64,000 nt of DNA from Deinococcus multiflagellatus (GTDB taxonomy: Bacteria; Deinococcota; Deinococci; Deinococcales; Deinococcaceae). The position numbers and the translations under genes were made by a program. Below are positions 28,918 to 39,468 of this stretch, one piece after another; within the stretch, counting starts at the first letter, position 1; each line of letters opens with the position of its first letter. The stretch is taken from the NCBI RefSeq assembly GCF_020166415.1, contig NZ_JAIQXV010000011.1, positions 1 through 64,000 of the forward strand, written 5' to 3'. The notes beneath the pieces are model-generated. The model made no database searches. It was not told the DNA's origin and worked only from the letters and a program-made list of their open reading frames with translations.

Positions 28918-29616
28918 CTGGCGATCATTGGCGCAATGGACGAAGAAATCGAGGTCTTGCTTGCGGACCTGCAGGCGCGTGAGGACCTGACCTTTCCGGG
29001 CGTGACCCTGCACCGGGGCGCGCTGGAGGGGGTGCCGGTGCTGCTCACGCGCGGCGGGATCGGCAAGGTGAACGCGGCCATGACCACCACCTACCTGCTG
29101 GGGCAGGGCGCCACCCGGGTGATCTTTACCGGCGTGGCGGGCGCGCTGCACCCGGACCTGCGCGTGGGCGACATCGTGGTGAGCACCGACTGCGTGCAGC
29201 ACGACGTGGACGTCACCGCCCTGAATTACCCGCTGGGCACGGTGCCGGGCGAGAGCCCCAGCTGGGCCGCCGACCCCATTCTGCGCGCGGTGGCCGTGGA
29301 AGCGGCGGCCGAGGTGCCGGGCGTGCAGGTCATGGAAGGCCGCGTGGCCAGCGGCGACCAGTTCATTGCCGCGCGCGAGGACGTGCAGCGCCTGTGGACC
29401 GCCTTTGGCGCCGCCTGCGCCGAGATGGAAGGCGCCGCCGTGGCCCAGGTGTGCGCCAAGGCCGAGGTGCCGTTCGTGGTGATCCGTTCAGTCAGCGACA
29501 CCGCCGACCAGAGCGCCGAGGTGGATTACCGCGAATTCATGCCCCAGGTGGCCCGCCACGCCAAACAGGTGGTGCGCGGCATGCTCGCGCGCCTGAGTGG
29601 GCAGGCCAGCGCCTGA
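28915..29616 (+). CDS. mtnN: 5'-methylthioadenosine/S-adenosylhomocysteine nucleosidase
   Basis: A 233-residue purine-nucleoside hydrolase. It has the family N-terminus (IIGAMDEEIE), the VTGVAG-like stretch (FTGVAGAL), the VMEGRVASGDQF loop, the MEGAAVAQV segment with the catalytic Glu and the SVSD.A motif with the catalytic Asp. It removes adenine from methylthioadenosine and SAH. In futalosine-pathway organisms this same family can hydrolyse 6-amino-6-deoxyfutalosine; since mqnC lies at 44-45 kb, a second role in menaquinone synthesis is a reasonable inference. The holin-like pair follows within 2 nt. Confidence 0.92.
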   Translation: MLAIIGAMDEEIEVLLADLQAREDLTFPGVTLHRGALEGVPVLLTRGGIGKVNAAMTTTYLLGQGATRVIFTGVAGALHPDLRVGDIVVSTDCVQHDVDVTALNYPLGTVPGESPSWAADPILRAVAVEAAAEVPGVQVMEGRVASGDQFIAAREDVQRLWTAFGAACAEMEGAAVAQVCAKAEVPFVVIRSVSDTADQSAEVDYREFMPQVARHAKQVVRGMLARLSGQASA

Positions 29617-29617
29617 G

Positions 29618-29989
29618 ATGAGCGCCCCGCCCCTGCCGCCCGCCGTGCGTTTTGTGCTGGGCCTGGGCGTGCTGCTGGGCTTTGCGGCGGCCGGACAGGC
29701 CCTGGTGGGCGCGCTGCAGTGGCCCCTGCCGGGCGCTGTGGTGGGGCTGGCGCTGCTGTGGGCGGCCCTGGGCCTGGGTGTGGTGAAGCTGGCCTGGATC
29801 GAGCCCGCCGCCGATGGCCTGCTGGGGGTGCTGGGCCTGCTGTTTGTGCCCGCCACCGCCGGCGCGGTGCAGTTTCTGGGTGCCGGGGCCGCCTGGGGCC
29901 TGTGGCTGCTGACCCTGACGGCGGCGCTGCTGCTGGGCGCGGGCGCGGCCGGCCTGCTGGCCGGACGGCTGCTGCGCCCCGGGGCGTAA
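29618..29989 (+). CDS. CidA/LrgA family holin-like protein
   Basis: A 123-residue membrane protein with about four hydrophobic helices. It shows the family pattern with a conserved PLPG turn after helix 2 (WPLPGAVVGLALL) and a V-K-L-A-W-I-E-P loop. CidA/LrgA proteins form small holin-like oligomers and, with LrgB-type partners, handle small organic acids or modulate autolysis. ATG 29618 is one base after the mtnN stop. The lrgB gene starts five bases after its end, so the two form a coupled pair. Confidence 0.82.
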   Translation: MSAPPLPPAVRFVLGLGVLLGFAAAGQALVGALQWPLPGAVVGLALLWAALGLGVVKLAWIEPAADGLLGVLGLLFVPATAGAVQFLGAGAAWGLWLLTLTAALLLGAGAAGLLAGRLLRPGA

Positions 29990-29993
29990 CGCG

Positions 29994-30662
29994 GTGGGGT
30001 GGCTGGCCCTGACCCTGCTGGCCTTTGCACTGGGCGTGTGGGCGCAGGCGCGCAAGCGGACGCCGCTGGCCAATCCCACCCTGATCGCCACCCTGGCGGT
30101 GGCCGGGGCGCTGCTGCTGTCCGGCACCCCGTACAGCAGCTACGCAGAGGCCGCCCGCCCCCTCACCAGCCTGCTGGCCCCGGCGGTGGTGGCGCTGGCC
30201 GTTCCCCTGTACCGGCACCGGGCGCTGCTGGCCCGGCAGTGGCGGGCGCTGGTGCTGGGCGGGGCCGCAGGCACCGGAGTGGCGCTGGCCGTCAACGCCC
30301 TGCTGGCGCGGGCCCTGCACCTGTCCCCCGACGCCACCCGCGCCCTGCAAACTGCCCCGGCCACCAGTCCGGTGGCGCTGCAACTGGCCCCGCTGACGCA
30401 CGCGCCGCCCGCGCTGGCGGCCACTCTGGCGGTGCTGTCGGGGCTGCTGGGCGCGCTGCTGCTGCCCCCGGTGCTGACCCGGCTGGGCGTGCGTCATCCA
30501 CTGGCGCGTGGGCTGGCCATTGGCGCGGTGGCCCACGGCATCGGGACCGCGCGGGCGCGTGAGGAAGGCGAGCAGACGGGCGCGGCGGCCTCGCTGGGCA
30601 TGGGACTGGCGGCGCTGCTGGTCACGGCGGTGGTGGGCCTGCTGGCGCTGGGACACCGGTGA
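29994..30662 (+). CDS. lrgB: LrgB/CidB family membrane protein
   Basis: A 222-residue protein with seven or so hydrophobic helices. The family marks include LATPYSSYAEA-like loop (GTPYSSYAEAARPL), PATSPVALQLA and a Gly-rich SLGMGLAALL helix. LrgB works with LrgA/CidA; in plants and bacteria the fused homologue exports glycolate or glycerate. It starts at GTG 29994. The operon mtnN-cidA-lrgB is probably one transcript. No lysR-type cidR neighbour is present. Confidence 0.87.
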   Translation: MGWLALTLLAFALGVWAQARKRTPLANPTLIATLAVAGALLLSGTPYSSYAEAARPLTSLLAPAVVALAVPLYRHRALLARQWRALVLGGAAGTGVALAVNALLARALHLSPDATRALQTAPATSPVALQLAPLTHAPPALAATLAVLSGLLGALLLPPVLTRLGVRHPLARGLAIGAVAHGIGTARAREEGEQTGAAASLGMGLAALLVTAVVGLLALGHR

Positions 30663-30681
30663 CAGCGCGCCGGGCGCGCAG

Positions 30682-30711
30682 TTGACGCGCCCCCCCGGCA
30701 GCCGGGATGCT
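30682..30711 (+). promoter_or_regulatory. Promoter of the tetR-like gene
   Basis: TTGACG (30682-30687), 18-nt spacer, GATGCT (30706-30711), then ATG eight nt later: a leaderless gene with a recognisable -35. Confidence 0.55.
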
Positions 30712-30719
30712 GGGCGCCT

Positions 30720-31307
30720 ATGGCGCGAAAGGTCAACCCCATTCAGGACCGCCTGCGCCGCGCCGCCCTGGAACGCGCGGCGTATCTGGCGATCTACGAG
30801 CGCGGTTACGCCGGGGTGACGCTGGCCGACATCGCCGCGCACGCCGGGGTCAGCCGGGGCACGCTGGTGTACCACTTCGGCAGCCGCGCGGGGCTGCTGG
30901 CGGCCGTCATGCGCCGCTTTTCGCGCACCATCGCCGTGGCCACCCGCCGCGCCGTGCGCCAGGCCCAGACCCCGGAAGCCAAGCTGCGCGCCTACGTGGA
31001 CAACCAGTTTTACGGTATTGAGAACACCCGGCGCTTTTACACCGTGTCGCTGGACTTTCTGGCCGCCGCCACCCGCGACCCCGAACTGATGGCCGTGCAG
31101 CGCGCCGCCCTGCGCGAATCGCTGGCCGCCGATCTGGAACTGGCGCGGCTGGCCGGCGAGCACGGCGCCGAGGCCCGCGCTCGCTTGCTGCGCGCCATCG
31201 TGGAGGGCCTGAGCGTGCGCTTCCTGGCCGACCCCGCGCCGGACCTCGCCCAGTACCGCGCCGACTGTTTGGCGGGGCTGCGGGCGGTGCTGGACAGGGG
31301 GGTGTAG
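30720..31307 (+). CDS. TetR family transcriptional regulator
   Basis: A 195-residue TetR-type repressor. The helix-turn-helix lies at about residues 25-60 (GVTLADIAAHAGVSRGTLVYHFGSR). The C-terminal domain resembles BetI-like or fatty-acid TetRs (an NQFYGIENTRRFY helix). The ligand and targets are unknown. The start at 30720 is eight nt after GATGCT. It is followed by one arm of a long inverted repeat, not by another gene. Confidence 0.85.
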   Translation: MARKVNPIQDRLRRAALERAAYLAIYERGYAGVTLADIAAHAGVSRGTLVYHFGSRAGLLAAVMRRFSRTIAVATRRAVRQAQTPEAKLRAYVDNQFYGIENTRRFYTVSLDFLAAATRDPELMAVQRAALRESLAADLELARLAGEHGAEARARLLRAIVEGLSVRFLADPAPDLAQYRADCLAGLRAVLDRGV

Positions 31308-31647
31308 GGCGTGGAAAAAGAGGGGGCGCGGGTGGCGGGCGGCGGGGTGCGGGGCAGAGGTAAGGCGGAACTTCAGGTGAGCCGCTGGTGGGGGGTGAAT
31401 AGGGTCAGCGGCCTACACGACGTTTCCCTTATGGCCTGCTCGCCTCACCTGAACACGGTTCGGAAGCGAGGCTGATTCAGGCTTCCCCTGCTTCCAGTGC
31501 CGACCACGACGAGCGCAGGGACGCTTCTCCACCGCCCCAGCCCTGGATTTTCCCGGGTCCGCTTCCCGCCGTGCCATCAGCGCACCTGAAGTTCCGTCGT
31601 ACCGCCTCCCCGCGCCCCGCCGCCTGCCAACCGCACCCTCTCTTTTC

Positions 31648-31655
<8 letters not shown>
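31308..31655. repeat. Long imperfect inverted repeat flanking ~340 nt
   Basis: The left arm (about 31311-31380) and right arm (about 31579-31652) are imperfect reverse complements over ~70 nt. Both contain the block GGAACTTCAGGTG at the inner edge (31368-31380 on plus; complementary CACCTGAAGTTCC 31583-31595) and a Gly-codon-like GGCGGCGGGG run. Between them is a 7-bp hairpin (GCCGCTG/CAGCGGC) and no coding frame. The right arm overlaps the stop of the BtuF-like gene. Confidence 0.7.
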
Positions 31656-32394
<739 letters not shown>

Positions 32395-32506
32395 GCGCCG
32401 AGTCTAGGGGGTCTGGGTGCGCCGGGGCCGGGCACGCCGCCCGCGCGGCGCAGCAAAAGACAACGAAATGCGCACTGGCACGGGCAAACGCCCCCTGACC
32501 GTGTGG

Positions 32507-32522
32507 TAGGCTCGGGGGCATG
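32507..32522 (+). promoter_or_regulatory. Leaderless promoter of the cytochrome c gene
   Basis: TAGGCT (32507-32512), seven nt, ATG 32520. Confidence 0.55.
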
Positions 32523-33236
32523 AAGAACACGTTCGCCGTCACCATGACGCTGCTGCTGGCCTTGACGCTGGGCGGCTCTATCGCGGGGTACCGCATTGCG
32601 ACCACGCCGCACCACGAAGAAAGCCACAGCAAAGAAGGCGAGGCCAAGGAAGGCGGCGCGCAGGCCGGCGGCACCGAGGCCAAGGGCGCCACCGGGGAAG
32701 GTCAGAACATCGGCACCCGGGGCAGCGAGGAAGCGCCCAGCCCCCAGGAAGCCGCGACCGGTCCGGCCGGCGCGGGCGGGGCCCTGGGGAACGTGCGCGA
32801 CGACAACGACGGCGGCACCCAGACCGGCCCCAACGGCGCGGTGATCGAGAGCAGCGACCTGCGCACCGGCGATGACCCGGCCGCCAGCACTGAGGGGACC
32901 GCCAAGAACCCCCCGGCCCAGGAAGAGGCCGCGCAGACCGGCGAGCCGCCCGCCACCCGCGCCGCTGCCGCCGAACCCCAGGGCGACAACACCGCCGGCG
33001 CCGACCTGTATGCCAGCAAGGGCTGCGCGGGCTGCCACGGCCCCCAGGGCCAGGGCCTGGTGGGCCCCTCGCTGGCCAAGGTCAAGGACTGGAGCCTGGA
33101 GCAGTTCACGGCCACCCTGCGCGAAGGCAAGACCCCGGAGCGCGTGCTCTCGGCCGCCATGCCCCGCTTCAGCGAGGACCAGCTGACCGCTTCGGACATC
33201 GCCAACCTGTACAGCTACGTCAAGACCCTGAACTGA
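32520..33236 (+). CDS. Membrane-anchored cytochrome c
   Basis: A 238-residue exported mono-haem protein. An N-terminal hydrophobic segment (about 5-25) acts as signal or anchor. Then comes a ~130-residue low-complexity linker rich in Glu, Gly, Ala and Thr with many acidic residues. The C-terminal ~80 residues are a small class I cytochrome c: the haem site C-A-G-C-H with Cys169, Cys172 and His173, and the axial Met in AAMPRF. It may carry electrons to a terminal oxidase at the membrane surface. The tethered, charged linker is unusually long. Confidence 0.85.
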   Translation: MKNTFAVTMTLLLALTLGGSIAGYRIATTPHHEESHSKEGEAKEGGAQAGGTEAKGATGEGQNIGTRGSEEAPSPQEAATGPAGAGGALGNVRDDNDGGTQTGPNGAVIESSDLRTGDDPAASTEGTAKNPPAQEEAAQTGEPPATRAAAAEPQGDNTAGADLYASKGCAGCHGPQGQGLVGPSLAKVKDWSLEQFTATLREGKTPERVLSAAMPRFSEDQLTASDIANLYSYVKTLN

Positions 33237-33244
33237 GGCGCGGC

Positions 33245-33292
33245 AGCGCAGCGGCGGCCGACTTCCTGGTGGGCCGCCGCTGCGCTATTAAT
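33245..33292 (+). terminator. Strong terminator after the cytochrome gene
   Basis: AGCGCAGCGGCGGCC (33245-33259) pairs perfectly with 33272-33286 across a 12-nt loop, followed by ATTAAT. Confidence 0.8.
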
Positions 33293-33451
33293 ACGGGCAG
33301 AAGGGCGCCGCTGCGCCAAGCGTGGCGCGGGGGCCAGTCACGAACACCGGTTCCCCAATTTCTTTTCAGTCTGTAAACGCCCGCCGCCTGACACAGCGCG
33401 CCGCGTCTCCTGGGCTACCCCACCGTCCGCCTCTCCCCCACAAGGTCCCCG

Positions 33452-34300
33452 ATGACCCAGCCCTCACCTGACGCCCCCCTGCTCACCCTGTCTCCCCTGC
33501 CGGGGTGGCCGGGCACAGCGCCCGCTGCCCCAGCGGCCCTGACCACGGCCGCCGCGCTGCTGCTTCCCCACGACGGCCTGCCAGTGGCCGACGTGCAGGG
33601 CCGTCCAGAGCGCTGGGCCCAGCTGGGGCTGGTGTCGGGGGCCCTGCGCGCGGGGGTGCCCGTGCTGGGCTGGGGCACGGGCGCGGCGCTGCTGGGACGG
33701 GCGCTGGGGGCCACGGTGTACCCCAGCACCCCGGACTGGTCGGCGCTGCCCCGCGGGGCGCAGGCTCTGGCCTGGGCCGGCCCAGGCCCGCTGCAGGTGC
33801 CGCTGCACTGGCGCCTGGACCGCGCCGTCGCCTGGGCCGGGCCGGAGTTACCGCCCCAGGTGCGCGCCGACTTTCTGGCGGCCTTGCCGGGCTGGACCTC
33901 ACGCCGCCCCGCCTCGCCCCTGGAAGCGGTGGGCGGGGAAGCCGCCGTGCGCGCTGTGGTGGTCGCGTTCTACCGCCGCGCCCAGGCCGACGACCTGCTG
34001 GGCCCGGTCTTCGCCGCGCAGGTTCAGGACTGGCCCGCGCACCTGGAGAGGGTCACAGCCTTCTGGGTCACGATGCTGGGCGGCAGCGGCGCGCACGGGC
34101 CGCCCTGGCGCGGCAACCTGAACACGGCGCACGCCGGGCTGGGGCTGCGCGCGGCGCATCTGGCGCGCTGGCTGGCGCTGTGGAAGGCCACCGCCCGCGA
34201 CCTGCTGCCGCCCCCGGCCGCCGAGTTGCTGGGCCAGCGGGCCCAGGTTATGGGCGCGCGCCTGAGGACGCGGGGAACTTCTCAGCGGCAGGCGCCGTAG
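33452..34300 (+). CDS. Truncated haemoglobin fused to degenerate amidotransferase-like domain
   Basis: A 282-residue protein with two parts. Residues ~155-245 match group III truncated haemoglobins: AVVVAFYRRAQADDLLGPVF, FWVTMLGG, W-R-G-N-L-N-T-A-H, and the proximal His236 in RAAHLARWLALW. Residues ~25-110 look like a class I glutamine amidotransferase: G-L-P-V-A-D, then GVPVLGWGTGAALLGRALGATVYP, where the family normally has G-I-C-R-G; the nucleophile Cys is absent (Gly). The first half is therefore probably a non-catalytic sensor or scaffold. The role in NO/O2 handling is inference. Start chosen at ATG 33452. Confidence 0.65.
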   Translation: MTQPSPDAPLLTLSPLPGWPGTAPAAPAALTTAAALLLPHDGLPVADVQGRPERWAQLGLVSGALRAGVPVLGWGTGAALLGRALGATVYPSTPDWSALPRGAQALAWAGPGPLQVPLHWRLDRAVAWAGPELPPQVRADFLAALPGWTSRRPASPLEAVGGEAAVRAVVVAFYRRAQADDLLGPVFAAQVQDWPAHLERVTAFWVTMLGGSGAHGPPWRGNLNTAHAGLGLRAAHLARWLALWKATARDLLPPPAAELLGQRAQVMGARLRTRGTSQRQAP

Positions 34301-34308
34301 CCTGAACC

Positions 34309-34311
<3 letters not shown>
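34298..34311 (+). promoter_or_regulatory. Leaderless promoter of sppA
   Basis: TAGCCT (34298-34303) overlaps the end of the haemoglobin gene and lies five nt before ATG 34309, so sppA can be transcribed on its own. Confidence 0.5.
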
Positions 34312-35919
<1,608 letters not shown>

Positions 35920-35932
35920 GTGGACAGTGGTG

Positions 35933-35968
35933 AGTGGGAAGTGGGTTGTGGTTTTTCCACTTCCCACT
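35933..35968. terminator. Bidirectional palindromic terminator (AGTGGGAAGTGG family)
   Basis: AGTGGGAAGTGG (35933-35944) pairs perfectly with 35957-35968 across a loop containing a T-run, between convergent sppA and pepF. It resembles the element at 27615-27642. Confidence 0.75.
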
Positions 35969-35970
35969 TT

Positions 35971-37761
35971 CTACTGCCCACTGACCCCCTCGTACGCCTC
36001 GATCTGGCGGCGGATGACGTTCAGGCTGCCTTCCCAGAAGGCGGGGGCATGCAGGTCAATGCCAAAGCGGGCGGCGAGTTCCAGCGGCGTGGCCTGTCCG
36101 GTGGCCGCCAGCAGGGCGTCGTAGCGGGCCTGGAAGTCGGCTTCCTGCCCAGCCGCGCGGGCCTGCTCGTACTGGGCATACAGGCCCAGGCCGAACAGCA
36201 GGCCAAAGGTGTACGGGTAGTTGTAAAAGGACCGGCCGTAATAGTGCGGTTTGACCGCCCACATGTACGGGTGCAGGGTGCCCAGGGCGTCGCCGTAAGT
36301 TTCGCGCTGCGCCCAGAGCATCAGGTCGTTCAGGTCGCTGGGGTTCAGGTCGCCACCCGCGCGGCGCTCGAACACGGCCTGCTCGAACAGAAAGCGGCTG
36401 TGGATGTCCACGATCACCTGCGCGTGGCCCATCAGCTGGGTTTCCAGCACATATAGGCGTTCCTGGCCCTGGGCGGTCTGCAGGGCGGCGTTCTGAATAA
36501 TCGTCTCGCAGAAGATGCTGGCGGTTTCGGCCAGGGTCATGGGCGTTTCGCGCTGCAGGGGCGGCAGGTCGCCCAGCTGACGGTTGTGGTAGGCGTGCCC
36601 CAGTTCGTGGGCCAGGGTGCTCACGGAATCCAGGCTGGGGTCGTGGTTCATCAGGATGCGGCTGTCACCCCCCTGCCAGCGCATGCAAAAGGCCCCGCTG
36701 CGCTTGCCGTCGCGCGGGCCAGCGTCAATCCAGTCTTCCCGGAACGCCTGCGCGGCAAAGTCGCCCAGCGCGGCGCTGTAGCCCCGGAACTGGCGCTCCA
36801 CGAACTCGGCGCCCGCCTCGTAGGTCCAGTGGGTGTCGCTCTGGCCAGCAGGCGCGAACAGGTCCCACCAGTCCAGCGCCGCCTTGCCCAGCCGCGCGGC
36901 CTTGGCGCGGAAGTAGCGGCGGAAGTCCGGCAGCGAGGCCACCACCGCCGCCTGCATGGCGTCCAGGGTGCCCCGGTCAATGCCGTTGCTCATCAGGCTG
37001 GGGGCCACGGCGTCCGCAAAGCCCCGGCGGGCGGCCAGGGTGCCCGCCTCGCCCTTAACCCCGTTCATGCAGGCAGCAAACACCACCTCCTGCGTTTTCC
37101 AGGCGGCCAGTTCGGCGTGGTAGGCGTCCTCGCGCACCTGGGGGTCCGGGTCGCTGGCCAGGGCGCGCAGGGCGGTCACGGGCAGCGACTGGCCCCGGAA
37201 CTCGCCGCGCAGGGTGGAACTGACGTTGCCGTGCAGCTTGCCCCAGCCCCCGCCACTGGCCGGGTGCAGCCGGGCGGCCAGGTCTTCCTCGGCGGGGGAC
37301 ATCTGGTACTGGGCCTCGCGCACCGCGTCGCGCAGGGTGTGGGCGTGGGCGCGCACCACCTCGTCCTGGTCCAGCAGCGCGGCCAGCGCCGCGTCGTCCA
37401 GGCCGCCCACCCAGGCGGTCAGGCGCGAGCGCAGCGGCCCCAGCGGCAGCGTCAGGGTGGTCAGGGTCGCCACTTTCGCCTGCGCCGCCTCGTTGCGGCT
37501 GTCGGTGGAGACAAAGGCGTACAGGTACGCGCGCAGCGGCCCGGCCTCGTGCAGCACGCGGTTCAGGCCGTCCAGGGCCTGGGCCAGCCCGCTGGCCGTC
37601 ACCGGGGCGCCGGCCTGAATCCCCTGCGCGTCAAAGAGTGCTTCCAGCTGCTCCACCTGGGCGCGCAGGGCCTCCAGGTCGCGGGTCAGGGCGGCATCGT
37701 CCAGGCCGGCATACAGGTCGTCGGTGCGCCAGCGGGGCATCTCGGGCAGGGTTGTGGTCAC
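35971..37761 (-). CDS. pepF: M3 family oligoendopeptidase F
   Basis: A 596-residue zinc metallopeptidase that cuts peptides of ~7-17 residues in the cytoplasm. The HExxH motif is HELGH at residues 385-389, with the third zinc ligand Glu downstream in ETASIFCET. The N-terminal helical oligoendopeptidase domain is complete. The start is the GTG at 37761, eight nt after a TAGACT box (37775-37770 on the minus strand), which is leaderless; a longer start would lie upstream of that box. Confidence 0.92.
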   Translation of the reverse strand: MTTTLPEMPRWRTDDLYAGLDDAALTRDLEALRAQVEQLEALFDAQGIQAGAPVTASGLAQALDGLNRVLHEAGPLRAYLYAFVSTDSRNEAAQAKVATLTTLTLPLGPLRSRLTAWVGGLDDAALAALLDQDEVVRAHAHTLRDAVREAQYQMSPAEEDLAARLHPASGGGWGKLHGNVSSTLRGEFRGQSLPVTALRALASDPDPQVREDAYHAELAAWKTQEVVFAACMNGVKGEAGTLAARRGFADAVAPSLMSNGIDRGTLDAMQAAVVASLPDFRRYFRAKAARLGKAALDWWDLFAPAGQSDTHWTYEAGAEFVERQFRGYSAALGDFAAQAFREDWIDAGPRDGKRSGAFCMRWQGGDSRILMNHDPSLDSVSTLAHELGHAYHNRQLGDLPPLQRETPMTLAETASIFCETIIQNAALQTAQGQERLYVLETQLMGHAQVIVDIHSRFLFEQAVFERRAGGDLNPSDLNDLMLWAQRETYGDALGTLHPYMWAVKPHYYGRSFYNYPYTFGLLFGLGLYAQYEQARAAGQEADFQARYDALLAATGQATPLELAARFGIDLHAPAFWEGSLNVIRRQIEAYEGVSGQ

Positions 37762-37775
37762 AGCTTCAGAGTCTA

Positions 37776-38184
37776 GGGTGCGCCTGGGGCCGGGCAAATG
37801 TAGGCTGAACGGCTTAGGGCGCGGCAGCTGGAGAGCCGGGGCTCTGGGAAAGAGCCGCCCCTCGCTTCGGCTGTGCTGGGCTGCATTCGCTTCGTCTTTG
37901 AGGATGATTCAAGGAAGTAACGCTTTTGGGGCTGATCTGCGTGTCACCCCCGCCCGGCCTCTTCTCTCAAGGGGACGGGGGGAAATCACCGTTGAACCGG
38001 GCTTATTGAAAAGGCGAGAACATTGACGCGACCAATGCGCCTTTTGAAAGGCCACGCCTCCTTCGCGCAATTCGGAACAGGGTCGGAAGGCGCCCCACCA
38101 CACCCCAATGGACCGCTTCTCTTTCCCCCGACCCACTTCGCTCAGCCTGAAACGGTCCCCGAAACGCTTCAACCAGCCCCGCTC
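37776..38184. other. Gene-free stretch with a hairpin
   Basis: About 410 nt with no convincing gene. An interrupted hairpin spans 38009-38045: AAAAGGCG and CATTG pair with CAATG and CGCCTTTT, separated by a 4-nt bulge and a 7-nt loop. It may terminate the minus-strand PhoU-domain gene or be a decayed repeat. Confidence 0.5.
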
Positions 38185-38871
38185 TCAGTGCACCGCGTTT
38201 TGGCCGATCAGCACTTCCAGGCGCTCGGCCACGTTCACCAGATGGTCACCCAGGCGTTCAAGGTTGCGGGCCATGCGGCCAGCGGTCAGGGCCACATCGG
38301 TGTCTTCGGGGCGCTCCATCAAGCGGGTCAGGCTGGCGCGCTGCATCTGCTCGTACAGGGCGTCCACCTGCTCGTAGTCCAGGCGCATCACGTCGCGCGC
38401 GGCGCTCAGATCGCGCTCGGCAAAGGCGTAGGACAGCCGCTCAACCATGATGCTCAGCAGGCGCACCAGGGGCAGCAGGTCCTGCAGGGTGGCGCTGCGC
38501 GCACGCGGCGCAAAGGTTTCCAGGTCGCGCGCCACCGAAAAGGCGTAGTCGCCCACCCGTTCCAGGTTGGTCAGGCTGCGGAACACCATGAGGAAAAAGG
38601 CCAGTTCCTGCTCCGTGGGCCCGGCCCCAAAGGCGGCGAGGCACAGGTCCTCGATTTCCCGTTCCAGGGCGTCGGTCTCGGCCTCCAGCGCCTGGGCCTG
38701 CCGGGTCAGGCCGGCGAATTCGGCGCGGGCGTTGGCGTCTTTCATGGCGTCCAGCTGTGCCAGGGTCAGGCTCAGCATACGCAGAAAGCGGGCCGTGACC
38801 AGCGCCGCGCCCTCGCCACCCGGGCCAGGGGGCGCGGGCTGGGGCGCGGAGGGACGCAGGCCGTTCGTCAT
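38185..38871 (-). CDS. PhoU domain protein
   Basis: A 228-residue all-helical protein with two PhoU three-helix units (about residues 30-115 and 125-225), each with the acidic E-x-x-x-D pattern (ERVGDYAFS and ERLGDHLVNVAE). PhoU proteins damp phosphate uptake by contacting the Pst transporter and PhoR kinase. No pst genes are adjacent, so it is an orphan copy. A GATACT box lies six nt before the ATG at 38871 on the minus strand. Confidence 0.85.
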   Translation of the reverse strand: MTNGLRPSAPQPAPPGPGGEGAALVTARFLRMLSLTLAQLDAMKDANARAEFAGLTRQAQALEAETDALEREIEDLCLAAFGAGPTEQELAFFLMVFRSLTNLERVGDYAFSVARDLETFAPRARSATLQDLLPLVRLLSIMVERLSYAFAERDLSAARDVMRLDYEQVDALYEQMQRASLTRLMERPEDTDVALTAGRMARNLERLGDHLVNVAERLEVLIGQNAVH

Positions 38872-39042
38872 GCGGCCAGTATCGTGCCGCCTTGTGATGG
38901 GCGGGTCAAGAACCTCTGCCGGGGGAATCACGAAGACCTGAAGACGCTTTTTGGGGTGCAGGGGCCCTTTTTCCCCGTTCTTCAGCCCCGACGGCACTGC
39001 CCAGGCGTTCCGCGTGGAGGGACGCCCTACTCGGGCAGGCCC

Positions 39043-39345
39043 CTACCCCGCGTGGCGGCGCACGGGGCCCAGCGGGGTCAGGCCTGCGTCCTGAAGGACC
39101 CGGCGCAGGTCGGCTGGGCGGTCCTCGTGGCCCTGGGGCACGGCCTGCAGCGTCAGGTCGCCCAGGCGGGCCACCGGCCACGCCCGCAGGGTCCAGCCGG
39201 GCACAGTGGGCACGGCGCCGTCTGGGGCCAGCACCTCTAGCACGTATACAGGCCGCGCGGCGGGGGGCGCCGCCAGCAGGGGGACCGCCTGAGACAGGGG
39301 GAGAACAACACGGGGGGGACGCGGGGCAGCCGTCATCAACATCAC
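39043..39345 (-). CDS. Small protein of unknown function
   Basis: A 100-residue protein with a Pro/Ala/Val-rich N-terminus and a C-terminal half (EDRPADLRRVLQDAGLTPL) that looks helical. There is no membrane helix or motif. CAGAGGTG precedes the ATG, and codon bias fits the genome. It is divergent to the LysR gene, a layout often seen for LysR targets, but no evidence ties them beyond position. Confidence 0.5.
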   Translation of the reverse strand: MMLMTAAPRPPRVVLPLSQAVPLLAAPPAARPVYVLEVLAPDGAVPTVPGWTLRAWPVARLGDLTLQAVPQGHEDRPADLRRVLQDAGLTPLGPVRRHAG

Positions 39346-39454
39346 CTCTGGGCCCAGCGTGCGCCCGCGCCTGCACCTTTGACCATCGGCAGGCGCGCGG
39401 GCGCACGGCCCCGCCCATCGGGAAACCCGATCCAGCGGTGGGCGGCGCGGGGTC

Positions 39455-39468
39455 TACACTGGGGCATG
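39455..39468 (+). promoter_or_regulatory. Leaderless promoter of the lysR gene
   Basis: TACACT (39455-39460), five nt, ATG 39466. Confidence 0.55.
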
